Notes: generated by a model not told the origin, from the sequence alone. Counted from the stretch's first letter, positions 42,810-51,440 are shown. The stretch is 64,000 bases of DNA from CAVSNH01 sp963729275 (GCA_963729275.1 CAVSNH010000003.1:558001-622000), one strand, 5' to 3'. Numbers and translations are program-made.

Positions 42810-43581
42810 CACCACCGCACCGACGACCATCAAGGTTCCGAGCCTCGGAACCATGCTGGCCGCCCTACTGCGGGCGGATCTGGTCGTGCTGACCAAGAAC
42901 AAGATGCGTCTGTTCCTGAGCCTTCTGCTGCCCCTCATCATCTTGTCGACGACCAACTCGTCCAAGGCGACCCGGCACTTCGGCGGGGCCGAATTCATCC
43001 TCGGGCTCGCCATCACCTCGGGCATCGCCGGGACGTCGATCATGGGCTACGCCCCCATGGCCGCCCGCGACCGCGAAAACGGCGTCTTCCAGCGCCTGCG
43101 GGTCTCGCCGGCACCGACGTGGGTCGTGATGGCCAGCCGGCTGTCGGTCCAGATGGTGTCCAACTTCGTCATCGCCCTTGTCGTGCTCGTCTTGGGTGAC
43201 GACATCCACCACCTGTCGCTCTCGGCCGAGACCTACGTGCTGGTCCTCCTGGTCTCGATCCTCGGCTCGGCCGTCTTCCTGGCCGTGGCCCAGGCGCTCG
43301 TGGGTCTGGTGAAGTCAGCCGACACCGTCCAGGCCTTCGGCCGCCTCCTCTACATCGGGCTCGTCCTGCTCGGCCTCTTCGGGGCATCCGGTCAACTGAG
43401 CGGCTTCTGGGGCACGGTATCGAAGTGGAGCCCCGTCGGGGTGCTGATGAAGGTCTTCGCCGGCGTGGTCGGACCCGGGTCCTTCGACTCGCAAGACTGG
43501 CTGTCGCTCCTCGCCTGCGGCGGCTATGTGGTCGTCCTCACCACCCTCGGCATCTATTGGTTCCGATTCGACGCCCAGTAG
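42802..43581 (+). CDS. ABC-2 type permease
   Basis: A 259-residue membrane protein from GTG 42802 (another in-frame GTG at 42793). Six hydrophobic segments are seen, with FGGAEFILGLAITSGIAGTSIMGYAPM and DRENGVFQRLRVSPAPTWVVMASRL, the typical ABC-2 coupling region. It overlaps the ATPase gene and completes a two-component exporter. Substrates of this type include drugs, lipids and polyketides. A decayed partial copy of its 3' end lies at 63.84-64.0 kb. Confidence 0.88.
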   Translation: MTSTTAPTTIKVPSLGTMLAALLRADLVVLTKNKMRLFLSLLLPLIILSTTNSSKATRHFGGAEFILGLAITSGIAGTSIMGYAPMAARDRENGVFQRLRVSPAPTWVVMASRLSVQMVSNFVIALVVLVLGDDIHHLSLSAETYVLVLLVSILGSAVFLAVAQALVGLVKSADTVQAFGRLLYIGLVLLGLFGASGQLSGFWGTVSKWSPVGVLMKVFAGVVGPGSFDSQDWLSLLACGGYVVVLTTLGIYWFRFDAQ

Positions 43582-43651
43582 GGACGGGTGAGCCGATGGT
43601 GCTCTTGGCATCGGACCGACGGCCAGCTGAGCAGGACCCCGACGGACCTGA

Positions 43652-43680
43652 GTTGACCGGTGGCCTGCGCCGCGGTCAAC
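43652..43680. terminator. Possible bidirectional terminator hairpin
   Basis: GTTGACC (43652-43658) and GGTCAAC (43674-43680) form a 7-bp stem between the convergent permease and dioxygenase genes. There is no T-run. Confidence 0.35.
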
Positions 43681-43767
43681 GTCAGTGTTCAGTGGCTGCA
43701 GGCGATTCGGGGTGGCATCGAACAAGTGCGGATGTCGTGCACAACTCAACCGCACCGAGCCCGCTTG

Positions 43768-44676
43768 TCACTCGTCGGTAATTGCGGGCGGTTGGTAGAC
43801 CTCGTTTTTGCGGAGCAGCCGACGGGCCGTGCGAGCGTACATAAGGGGATCCCCGCCACGCGATGGACCACCGAACAGCCAATCCAGCGGGTCTCTCATG
43901 TCGTCGACGTAGCCGAGAGCGAAGGCGCCGCGCTGGTAGCCCATCAGCCTCAGGAGGCCTTCTGGGAGTTCACGGGCAATCTCCGGCGGGCAGGCGAGAT
44001 ACTGGTTCTCCTCCTGTCGCAACCAGCCCAGCGAGTAGCCGATGTTCATGCCGATTCGGTGAACCTTGGTTGTGTTCGCCCCGCCACCGTGGTACACCGA
44101 CCCGGTGTAGAGCAGGACCGAGCCTTTGGCCATCACCGCCGCGCTGGCGAGGGCGGGATCAGCTTCAGGAGGGTTCTCTTCCCACAAGTTACTGCCGACG
44201 ATCACGCGCGTCGCGCCTACGTCTTCGGTGAAGTCGGTCACCGCCCACATCGTTGCGATCTCGACCTCGAATCCGGTAGGGAAGGGGTAGTTGTCGAAGG
44301 ACCACCTGTCCCGGTGGATCCGCTGGGCCGACTCGCCAGGTCCTATGTCGATCAGCTGCGTAAGGTCGACTTGGTAGATGCTGGCATGGTCGGCGAGAGC
44401 AAGGTCGAGCACGCCGAGAATGGTCGGGGCGCAGATGAGCGCCCGAGCAGTCGGCGATTTGGCGATCAGCGCTCCGCTCCGTCTGGTCGCATGCCCGAGG
44501 AACTCCGAAGAGCCTGGCTTGGTCGTTGACAACCAAGGTTCCATTTCTTCGGCGATCTGGTCCATCGTCGCGCTCGAAGCTAGACCGGTTACTACGACAC
44601 AGCCGTCCTCTCGCAGGACGGCGGCGATGTCTCTCGGCGCGGTTCCATCCGCCACAGTCCTCACCGCGCCGGACAT
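43768..44676 (-). CDS. Phytanoyl-CoA dioxygenase (PhyH) family oxygenase
   Basis: A 302-residue Fe(II)/2-oxoglutarate oxygenase from ATG 44676; the upstream extension of the frame overlaps the neighbour. The facial triad is His121 and Asp123 in RIHRDRW and His196 in VYHGGGANTT; Arg207 in KVHRIGM is positioned for 2-oxoglutarate binding. VLREDGCVVVTGL near the N-terminus is typical of the family. The substrate could be a lipid, an osmolyte or a secondary metabolite. It is divergent from the LLM oxidoreductase with only 19 bp between the start codons, so the pair is co-regulated by one compact promoter. Confidence 0.86.
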   Translation of the reverse strand: MSGAVRTVADGTAPRDIAAVLREDGCVVVTGLASSATMDQIAEEMEPWLSTTKPGSSEFLGHATRRSGALIAKSPTARALICAPTILGVLDLALADHASIYQVDLTQLIDIGPGESAQRIHRDRWSFDNYPFPTGFEVEIATMWAVTDFTEDVGATRVIVGSNLWEENPPEADPALASAAVMAKGSVLLYTGSVYHGGGANTTKVHRIGMNIGYSLGWLRQEENQYLACPPEIARELPEGLLRLMGYQRGAFALGYVDDMRDPLDWLFGGPSRGGDPLMYARTARRLLRKNEVYQPPAITDE

Positions 44677-44698
44677 GTGTCGTAGCCTACCTGAGGTG
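44674..44698. promoter_or_regulatory. Compact bidirectional leaderless promoter (shared -10)
   Basis: The near-palindrome TAGCCTA (44683-44689) reads TAGCCT on the plus strand, 7 nt before GTG 44696, and TAGGCT on the minus strand, 7 nt before ATG 44676. Both start codons are thus placed symmetrically around one shared -10 sequence, with no room for ribosome binding sites. Confidence 0.5.
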
Positions 44699-45616
44699 TC
44701 GACGCCCTTTCGGTTCGGAGTCCTCGGCGCCGTCGCCCCGACCATGGCACAGTGGCGGGCACAGGCACGAGAGGCCGAGGCGCTTGGCTACTCGGCTCTC
44801 TATATTCACGATCACCTCGATCCCCAATACGGGCCGCTGGTCGCCGCGACGGTGGCCGCCGAGGCGACTACCACCCTTCACGTTGGCACGCTCGTGCTCA
44901 ACAACGATCTGCGCAACATTGTTGTGCTGGCGCGGGAGGTGGCAACGCTCGGTCTCGCCGCCGAAGGGCGGATAGAGATCGGCTTCGGTGCCGGGTACGC
45001 ACAGTCCGACTATGCGGCGGCCGGGATTGCTCTTGCCAGTCCCCGAACGCGGGTCGACCGCCTCGAAGAGAGCCTGTCGGTGATGTCGGCACTGTGGAGA
45101 GAAGGGGCCGTCACCTTCGAGGGAAGCCACGTCAAGGTGCGGGACGCCGTCTGCGAACCTCGGCCAACGCTTGCCCCTCGGGTCATCGTCGGTGGAGCAA
45201 GCAAACGTATCTTGACGGTGGCGGCGCGGCATGCCGACACAGTGGGCGTCAACCGGCTGGGCTCATCCAAGTCGGGCGGGGAGCTCGGCCCGATGTACGC
45301 CGCTGATCATTATGACCGCTGCCTTAACATCATCCGCCAGGCGGCCGGTGATCGCTTCGACTCGCTCGAGCTACAGATCTCAGCCGCTTCCGTCCTGCTT
45401 CTCAGGAACGGCCGGCCGGCCGGCCGGGCGGCGGCAATGCTTGGTTTCACATCCGAGGAGGCTCTCGACTCGCCGGCCGTGCTCATCGGAACCGCCGACG
45501 ACCTCTGCGAACGCCTATTGCAGGGACGGCAGAGGTGGGGATTCAGCAACGTCGTGGTGCCCACGGAGGCAATGGTCGACTTCGCCCCCGTCGTCGCCCA
45601 GATGGCAGGAAAGTAA
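44696..45616 (+). CDS. LLM class F420-dependent oxidoreductase
   Basis: A 306-residue luciferase-like TIM-barrel enzyme from GTG 44696. Characteristic stretches are FRFGVLG at the N-terminus, AREAEALGYSALYIHDHL, TLHVGTLVLNNDLRN and GRIEIGFGAGYAQSDYAAAGI, which fit the actinobacterial F420-type subgroup (TIGR03621-like). It presumably uses reduced coenzyme F420 to reduce, or oxidises with F420, an unknown substrate. It diverges from the PhyH dioxygenase, and the two may modify the same metabolite. Cofactor choice is inferred from family and lineage. Confidence 0.85.
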   Translation: MSTPFRFGVLGAVAPTMAQWRAQAREAEALGYSALYIHDHLDPQYGPLVAATVAAEATTTLHVGTLVLNNDLRNIVVLAREVATLGLAAEGRIEIGFGAGYAQSDYAAAGIALASPRTRVDRLEESLSVMSALWREGAVTFEGSHVKVRDAVCEPRPTLAPRVIVGGASKRILTVAARHADTVGVNRLGSSKSGGELGPMYAADHYDRCLNIIRQAAGDRFDSLELQISAASVLLLRNGRPAGRAAAMLGFTSEEALDSPAVLIGTADDLCERLLQGRQRWGFSNVVVPTEAMVDFAPVVAQMAGK

Positions 45617-46042
45617 AGCCACGCTCGAGGTCGCCCGGCTCACCTGCGGTGGCATTGCGCAACCGGGCACGGCGACAGCTCGACAGTCCTCGTCTTGCCG
45701 ATCTGACGAAGACAGGCCGTAGCCGGATGAGCCGGCTCCCGCGGTTCCTCTCAGCGATGCTGGCCGACCGCATCGTGAAGGGTGCCACGTCACGGTTGAC
45801 CGCGTGACCAGGCCGAACCGCGCCGGTAACTCGGATGTGAAACCGGTCGGGTGACCGCCCGCCTCATCACCATCTCTTCACCAGTACCCTTCAGGTGCGG
45901 AATGGTACCGGGCGCTCCAACAGGGGTTGCATCCAACTCCCGATACCGGAATGAGCGGGAGTTTCTTTGGAGCGGGCGAACCCACTCGAGGCCGCCACCC
46001 TCACCTTGGCAATAGGAGTTGGCTCACTGTCTCGGCGCTCCC
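45617..46042. other. Gap without supported gene
   Basis: Frames here are Arg/Ser-rich and unconvincing. A short frame at 45727-45807 (MSRLPRFLSAMLADRIVKGA) could be a remnant but is not recognised. It contains one copy of the 17-nt repeat described at 45724. Confidence 0.4.
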
Positions 46043-46240
46043 TCAAATGGAGTCTGTCATGACACCGCCACAGGGTTGCACGAGCCGGACCACCTCCCTG
46101 CGTCGGCGCAGAAGAGCCCAGAACCGTTGTCCTCGGGATGGACGAGCATTGACGCAACGGGCCGACCGCCAGGTATCGGCGGCGTCCATGAGTTCCTGCC
46201 GATGTTGTTCGGCCATGCGAGACGTGAAATACGGGTGCAT
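46043..46240 (-). CDS. Small basic hypothetical protein
   Basis: A 65-residue protein from ATG 46240, chosen because AAGGA lies about 7 nt upstream (a further in-frame ATG at 46246 is too close to it). The sequence MHPYFTSRMAEQHRQELMDA continues into a basic, aromatic tail (RFWALLRRRREVVRLVQP). Its amphipathic helical character resembles small proteins often seen in actinobacterial genomes. Function unknown. Confidence 0.5.
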   Translation of the reverse strand: MHPYFTSRMAEQHRQELMDAADTWRSARCVNARPSRGQRFWALLRRRREVVRLVQPCGGVMTDSI

Positions 46241-46405
46241 TTTCATTCCTTAACCGGTGCCGTTGAGCACGAAGAAGAGATCCGGGCCGGAGGCCGAGGG
46301 GACCCAGTTGGCCTCCTCGACCTCCGGTTGCGTTCGTGCCTTGCCGTCGCTGCGACTCGCTGTGTGCTGGTCTCAAAGGATCGGCGTTGCATCGCTCCGG
46401 TCAGT

Positions 46406-46906
46406 TCACGGAGCGGCAGGAGCAGACCACGGCGCCGAAGCCGAAGGGGACGGCGTCGGTGCTGTCATCATCGGGGCGACGGGCTCGGCTGGCATTGCCG
46501 GTGGTGTCCACGCCGGGGTTGCTGCCACCGGAGTGGTGGATTGCGCGGGCGTCGAGGCGGGTGGTGTCCAGGCCGGGGTTGACGGAATAGGCGCGGTCAC
46601 TTGGGCAGGAGTCGACGCCGGCGCGGTCCACGGTGGGGTGGTTGGCTCAGGTGCGGAAGCCGCCGGAACGGGCGGAGTGGCCACCGGCGCTTTAGGTGGC
46701 TTGGCGCTTCGAACCACGTTGGTGGACTGGCTCGTCGCGTGAGTGGGTGACTTGGTGGCCGTGTGCGCCGACGATGATTGGGTGAACGCGAACGTCATGA
46801 TTCCGATCGCCATCACCCCAAGGGTCGTGATACCCGCAACTCGCTTTGGCGCTCTACGAGTACCTTTCCGTGTGAGCTCTTGGTCATTGGCATTTCGTGA
46901 ATTCAT
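46406..46906 (-). CDS. Membrane-anchored Pro/Ala/Thr-rich protein
   Basis: A 166-residue protein with a basic N-terminus, one hydrophobic segment (about 22-42, VAGITTLGVMAIGIMTFAFT) and a low-complexity extracytoplasmic part with repeats such as TPAWTPPASTPAQ. The anchor and following QSSSAHTATKSP closely resemble QSSSAQTASKAP in the COG4315 protein at 48088, so the two are paralogous at their N-termini. There is a GAGGGAGAA ribosome binding site before ATG 46906. It has no enzymatic domain and is possibly a wall-spanning spacer. It lies in the ECF sigma/anti-sigma neighbourhood. Confidence 0.65.
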   Translation of the reverse strand: MNSRNANDQELTRKGTRRAPKRVAGITTLGVMAIGIMTFAFTQSSSAHTATKSPTHATSQSTNVVRSAKPPKAPVATPPVPAASAPEPTTPPWTAPASTPAQVTAPIPSTPAWTPPASTPAQSTTPVAATPAWTPPAMPAEPVAPMMTAPTPSPSASAPWSAPAAP

Positions 46907-47528
46907 CGTTCTCCCTCTGTGGTTGTGGTTTGGTACAGGGAGTACGGTCGAGTCTCATCGAAGGATTCAATTCTCCGTCGGCAACGATGGCCTGGACTCG
47001 GCGAGGAGCCTCTTCTCATGGACAGTCCTGACAACCGGTTCGCCCCTGTCGGCATCACGGCCGGCGACGGGCGACGGGCGAAACTCTCGCGGGGAGACAG
47101 GTCAGGGCGGTTGACGCTCCTCCTCCCCACTGAACTCCATGCAGTTGGACGGGACGAACATCGCCAGCCAGATGGCTCGGATCACTCCACCCGCCGATCC
47201 CGTCGGCGCGGCCGGAGTGATCTCCTCCTTGTAGCAGATATGGCCTCCGGCCCAGGGGGGCAACAGTCTGACGATCAGGAAAAGGGCCGGACTGTGGGCA
47301 TCCCCTCGAGGTGTCAGTGACATCGACGGATGAGCCGGCTCCCACGCTTGGACGACGCGCCCCTGAGCACTTCATCGCTTCGACTTCGTAGAGACACAGC
47401 TTGCGCACGACCTCCCAGGTTGCCGGAGGCTCGGTAGCCGCGAAGCAACCGAGCCACGGTCAGATGGCTCGGTTGCCCGTCATCCGTTCCCGCTCAATCG
47501 AGGTCGGGATACTCGGTGCATCGCCAGG
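46907..47528. other. Gap of about 620 bp, nothing firmly recognised
   Basis: A minus-strand frame at 47102-47323 contains GGHICYKEEITPAAPTGSAG followed by VIRAIWLAMFVPSNCMEF, which looks protein-like but matches no family I know; it may be a fragment. The rest is unremarkable and includes the upstream region of the Pro/Ala-rich gene. Confidence 0.4.
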
Positions 47529-48098
47529 TCAGGCCCGACGGCGCTGCCTGATGACACACAGCGTGCTGCCGACGACAAGAAGCACACCCGAGACGACCTC
47601 GTAGGTGAAGGCCATGCCGGCGAACGGCGCCGACCATGAGTCTCTGAATCCGAACAGGCCTACATAGAGGGCCATGATGAATCCCGCGAGGGTGGCACAG
47701 ATCAGTCCGAACGACAGCACCGCTGCCCAAACTCGTCGAGTCACGATCAAGAGCACGGACAAGACGAACCCGCTGACCGCCTGCAAGAGGAACAGCGGGC
47801 CCACCGTCGGCAGGTGCCGGTAGCCCGTGTCCCAGAGGTGCAGGTGGATCAGAGCCGAAACCGCCACGGTGGCGGCCGCCGCAATGAGGATCAGGTTGGC
47901 GATGAGGCCACCGTCGACTCCCCCGGCGCTCAGCGCCGATCCAAGGGCCCATCTGCGATGGCTGTCCACGGGGGCTGTCTCAGTGTGCGGCTCGACCAGA
48001 CGAAGCTGGGTGACGACGGACCGGTTGTCAACGCCTTGAGGCGGGTCGGGAGGCGGCTCTACCGCTGGATGCCGACTGGGGTGGAGATCAGTAGCCAT
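47529..48098 (-). CDS. Four-helix membrane protein coupled to the COG4315 gene
   Basis: A 189-residue protein from ATG 48098, which has a GGGAGGCGG ribosome binding site and overlaps the end of the COG4315 gene, so it is translationally coupled. About 60 hydrophilic residues are followed by four hydrophobic segments (LIANLILIAAAATVAVSALI, VGPLFLLQAVSGFVLSVLLI, VWAAVLSFGLICATLAGFIM, MAFTYEVVSGVLLVVGSTL). A His-containing helix (ALIHLHLWDTGYRHLP) could bind a metal or heme but is not proven. Function unknown; it is likely to work with the surface protein encoded upstream. Confidence 0.7.
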   Translation of the reverse strand: MATDLHPSRHPAVEPPPDPPQGVDNRSVVTQLRLVEPHTETAPVDSHRRWALGSALSAGGVDGGLIANLILIAAAATVAVSALIHLHLWDTGYRHLPTVGPLFLLQAVSGFVLSVLLIVTRRVWAAVLSFGLICATLAGFIMALYVGLFGFRDSWSAPFAGMAFTYEVVSGVLLVVGSTLCVIRQRRRA

Positions 48099-48729
48099 AA
48101 CCGCCTCCCGATGAGCTCGGCGCGGCCGGGGTGGTGGGCGCGGCAGCCGGCGTCGCCGTACGGGTGGAGGTTGTGGGATGCACAACGAACCAGACGCCAC
48201 CGATACCTTGACCGTTGACACTGGTTCCGCTGTCATCGGCGAATGTATAGAGCGGGGTGCGGTTGTAGGTCAGCTGACGGCGACCGTCGGGCAACATGAC
48301 GCTACCCAATCCCGCGAGACCACCGGAGGGGATAGACGTCGAGCCCGCGGGCAGCAAGTCCGGGGGCCACGCCATGGCGCAGCTGCCCGTGCACGTGGGC
48401 ATGTTGGGCTTATCAGGTGTATAGCGGTACAAGGTGGCGCCCGACGCGGTCACGAGAATGGTTCCGAAGGTGCCGCGACTCTTCGCTTCAACAGGGGACA
48501 CCGATTGGGTCGGCGGTTGCGGGCTCTGCGGAGATGAGTTGCTGACCGTGGAAGGGGAATGGCCGACCGGAGCCTTGCTGGCTGTCTGGGCCGATGAGGA
48601 CTGAGTGAGGACGAATGCCAGAACACCAGCCGCAACCACGACAAGGACGCCGACTCCGGCCAGGCGCTTCGGCTTCCGTCGGAACCGATTTTGAATTCCA
48701 GTTTCGTTCTTCGTGTGTGAGGGGCTCAT
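48088..48729 (-). CDS. Membrane-anchored COG4315-type secreted repeat protein
   Basis: A 213-residue protein with one N-terminal anchor (about 24-42) and a linker to about 85. Two COG4315-like segments follow: RGTFGTILVTASGATLYRYT with TCTGSCAMAWPPDL (Cys113 and Cys117 could form a disulfide), and LTYNRTPLYTFADD with NGQGIGGVWFVV. The C-terminus is Pro/Ala/Thr-rich, ending GGGYGY. Family members are exported and of unknown function. It diverges from the ECF sigma factor gene 220 bp away and is a candidate target of it. Confidence 0.82.
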   Translation of the reverse strand: MSPSHTKNETGIQNRFRRKPKRLAGVGVLVVVAAGVLAFVLTQSSSAQTASKAPVGHSPSTVSNSSPQSPQPPTQSVSPVEAKSRGTFGTILVTASGATLYRYTPDKPNMPTCTGSCAMAWPPDLLPAGSTSIPSGGLAGLGSVMLPDGRRQLTYNRTPLYTFADDSGTSVNGQGIGGVWFVVHPTTSTRTATPAAAPTTPAAPSSSGGGYGY

Positions 48730-48948
48730 ATCTCTCCTTTGTGACCGTGGTGTGAGAGGGGTCTACGGACCGACGGCCGCGAAGGATTGCCAGAAGCTCC
48801 CGTTCCCGGTCAACGGTGAGCGATCGTTCTGATAAACGTTGTCGGCGACGGGACCCTGGGCTCATCCCTGGCAGGCGCCCAATGGCATCTGTCGGAGAAA
48901 TCTCAGCCAATTCAATCCCTGGAGGGCTTTTGCCCGTATCACCCTCCG

Positions 48949-49554
48949 ATGGGACAACTGAGTGTGGCTGCAGCACCCAGCGACGAAGCCCTCCTGGCTG
49001 GCGTGGCTCAGGGTGATAACGAAGCCTCGGTGGCCTTTGTGCGGCGCTACCAGAAGAGGGTGTTCGGCCTGGCCTACTCCATGATCGGTGATACGGCAGC
49101 AGCCGAGGAGGTCACCCAAGAAGCGCTCATCCGGGTATGGCGGCATGCTCCTGTTTTCGATGCCCGCCGCGGCTCGGTGACGACCTGGGTACTGACCATC
49201 ACCCGGAACCTTTCTATTGATGCCCTTCGGCTGCGGAGGGCGGTCCCCATCGATCCCGACGAATTCCTCACTCTGGGCCTCATCAGCAACGAGGGATTGC
49301 CGGAGGAGTCGGCGATGGCGGGCGACTCGGTCCCCGCCCTTCGGGCCGCGCTGGCCACTCTGCCCACCGACCAACGACGGGCTCTGGTGCTCGCCGCGGT
49401 GTGGGGAAAGACCGCAGCCGAGATCAGCGAGTCGGAGTCGATTCCTCTCGGCACGGCGAAGACCCGGATCCGGGCCGGTATGTCGAAGCTGCGGGCGGCA
49501 ATGACCGACTCGGCCAGTTCTGAGAGGGGGCAGCGGTGGATACCGACGAAGTGA
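48949..49554 (+). CDS. ECF RNA polymerase sigma factor (SigK/SigL-like)
   Basis: A 201-residue ECF sigma factor. Region 2 includes FVRRYQKRVFGLAYSMIGDTAAAEEVTQEALIRVWRHAPVFD and region 4 the helix-turn-helix from LPTDQRRALVLAAVWGKTAAEIS to IPLGTAKTRIRAGMSKLR. It overlaps the anti-sigma gene by 19 nt, the usual co-expressed pair. The divergent COG4315 gene and its neighbours are plausible targets. The GTG/ATG start is not fully certain, as no strong ribosome binding site precedes 48949. Confidence 0.92.
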   Translation: MGQLSVAAAPSDEALLAGVAQGDNEASVAFVRRYQKRVFGLAYSMIGDTAAAEEVTQEALIRVWRHAPVFDARRGSVTTWVLTITRNLSIDALRLRRAVPIDPDEFLTLGLISNEGLPEESAMAGDSVPALRAALATLPTDQRRALVLAAVWGKTAAEISESESIPLGTAKTRIRAGMSKLRAAMTDSASSERGQRWIPTK

Positions 49555-50261
49555 GTGACAGAGACCCGTGTGAAGACACGGAGGCGTCATTGGCCGAGCT
49601 GGCGCTCGGCATCTTGCCGGGAGACGAACGAGCCCGGATGCTGGCGCACCTCGAGGGCTGCGAGCGTTGCCAGGTCGAGGCGGAAAGGTTGACAGCCACG
49701 GCCGACACCCTGCTGCACCTGGCTCCTGAGATCGAGCCCCCACTCGGGCTCGAAGTCAGGCTGTTCGAGCGGCTGGATGTCTCTGTGCCGACCTCCGAGT
49801 CCAAGGTCGCACGGAAGCGAATCGGCGGTTCTCTGGTACGGCTCTCCCACAGAGGTCGGGTTTTGGTCGCGGCTGCTGCTACGGCAGCCGCTATCGCCCT
49901 CGGGTTCGGAGGTGGGTGGCTGGCCAATACCGGAGCACCAGTGGCCACCAATTCGTATCCGCGCTCCGTGACCAGCGCCACAGCGACGCTGACATCGGAT
50001 ACCCGGGACATCGGGAGCGTGGTGACGGTGGGCGGGTCACCAGGCTGGATGCTCATGACGGTCCAGGACGGGTCGGTGAACGGCACCGTCACCTGTGAGG
50101 TCACCTCCGCCTACGGAAAGTACATGACGGTCGGGAGCTTCCGTCTCCATGATGGCAGCGGCTCGTGGGCCGCCAGGCTGCCCAGCTCGGTCGAGAGTGT
50201 CCGTTCGGCTCGCATTGTCGCCCCGGGTGGCGCGGTCGTCGGTTCGGCGACGTTTACGTAA
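49536..50261 (+). CDS. Zinc-binding anti-sigma factor
   Basis: A 241-residue membrane protein. The cytoplasmic anti-sigma domain has the HxxxCxxC zinc motif AHLEGCERC (His38, Cys42, Cys45). One transmembrane helix follows at about 110-130 (VLVAAAATAAAIALGFGGGW), then an extracytoplasmic anti-sigma-K C-terminal domain (from about 150, TRDIGSVVTVGGSPGWM to the end). It overlaps the sigma gene. It should hold the sigma factor at the membrane and free it on an external, perhaps redox, signal. Confidence 0.9.
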   Translation: MDTDEVSDRDPCEDTEASLAELALGILPGDERARMLAHLEGCERCQVEAERLTATADTLLHLAPEIEPPLGLEVRLFERLDVSVPTSESKVARKRIGGSLVRLSHRGRVLVAAAATAAAIALGFGGGWLANTGAPVATNSYPRSVTSATATLTSDTRDIGSVVTVGGSPGWMLMTVQDGSVNGTVTCEVTSAYGKYMTVGSFRLHDGSGSWAARLPSSVESVRSARIVAPGGAVVGSATFT

Positions 50262-51092
50262 TAGAAACTGCGACGCCATAAGACCGCGTCCCCAGCGGCT
50301 AAGTGGACGTGTCACGCGTTGCCGTATTGCTCGGTGCATGGCCACGTCAACGAAATCTCGGCTGGGAGCAATCCTCAGGGCAACCTCTCCCGTATACGAG
50401 GGGTGGGGCATTCCGCGCGACCTGGAAGACGACACCCCAGTTGTCTTCGGGCAACATCGTCACCACCGTCAACCGTGTAGGGGTCTGTGGCCGATAACGG
50501 TCCTGCCACGTTCAATATCCCCGGGCGCCGGTGGCACTGCGAGTGGCACCGGCTCGTTCTCGGGCACCGATGGCGGGGCGGACATCATGTTCTCTGTCCT
50601 GAGCGCGAGATCGGCCGCCTCGATCCTGTCCACCTGCAATTCGATGGGCCTCACATCCATCACTGTCGACCATGGGAAGAAGGGGCCAATACGATGCCCA
50701 CGGCCCCAATCTTTGGCTAGTCACTGACTGACATCAGCCGGATCGAACCAGCCGTGCGGACGAGGACGGGGCTTCGGCCCCGTCCTCGTCGTGTCGTGGG
50801 TGCGGGATGAGACGACAAAGTCCCGGGTCCGGATCAGAGCGACGGCACAGATGGCTCCGAAAAGGGCGCTAGGGCAGCGCTGACGACGAGCAGAACGTCG
50901 AGCGTGGCCGCGACCACTGGCCCTCGCAGCGATTTCGCCGCTGCGCCGATGGCCGGGCGGCGTTGCCCTGCTGGATGCTGGCGACGACTCGGGACCATGA
51001 CCCGCCCAAGTCGTGACAGGGCCCAGCGGCCCCACGTGACGGCCGTTGCCTGTTCCCCTATCGTCCACGGGTACGTAACGGGAGGTGCGAAC
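50262..51092. other. Gap of about 830 bp holding a strong hairpin but no firm gene
   Basis: Frames such as 50487-50720 plus have unusual His/Trp-rich composition and are not recognised. The clear feature is the 14-bp hairpin at 50759-50790. The end of the gap contains the upstream region of the UBP zinc-finger gene. Confidence 0.4.
50759..50790 (+). terminator. Perfect 14-bp hairpin with TTCG loop
   Basis: GACGAGGACGGGGC (50759-50772), loop TTCG, GCCCCGTCCTCGTC (50777-50790). It is the strongest hairpin in the window, but the nearest upstream stop codon (anti-sigma gene) is about 500 bp away and no T-run follows. It may terminate an unannotated transcript. Confidence 0.6.
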
Positions 51093-51440
51093 ATGACGAA
51101 TTCCCTCGATCCAGAGGTTCCGCCAAGTGGGACCGGTTGCGTGGAGTGTCTCGAGTCTGGGGGTTGGTGGCTCCACCTACGACGGTGTACGGAGTGCGGC
51201 CACATCGGCTGTTGCGACAACTCCCCCAGCCGACACGCGACCGCTCATGCGAGCTCGTCAGGACACCCTGTCATCTGCAGCTTCGAGCCAGGCGAGGATT
51301 GGTTTTGGAACTACCGAACAAACGAGTACATAGAAGGGCCTCGCCTCGCACCCCCGCAGCATCATCCCCTCGACCAACCAGTGCCTGGACCAGCCGGACG
51401 GGTCCCCGCCAACTGGCAAGCCCTTTTGGTGGAATCGTGA
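51093..51440 (+). CDS. UBP-type zinc finger protein
   Basis: A 115-residue protein from ATG 51093 behind GGGAGGTG. The UBP/ZnF signature is complete: Cys16-x2-Cys19, Cys32-x2-Cys35, Cys40, His48, His52 and His58, with the aromatic stretch GEDWFWNY after it. In eukaryotes the fold binds the free C-terminus of ubiquitin; bacterial versions are found next to thioredoxin-reductase-like flavoproteins, as here (the gene at 51609). It presumably binds a protein C-terminus or acts as a redox partner. The partner is unknown. Confidence 0.87.
   Translation: MTNSLDPEVPPSGTGCVECLESGGWWLHLRRCTECGHIGCCDNSPSRHATAHASSSGHPVICSFEPGEDWFWNYRTNEYIEGPRLAPPQHHPLDQPVPGPAGRVPANWQALLVES

Larger units (their letters stand above)
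45724..47343. repeat. Dispersed 17-nt direct repeat pair
   Basis: CGGATGAGCCGGCTCCC occurs at 45724-45740 and at 47327-47343. These flank the small gene and the Pro/Ala-rich gene between them. No target-site or transposase signature accompanies them. Confidence 0.5.
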
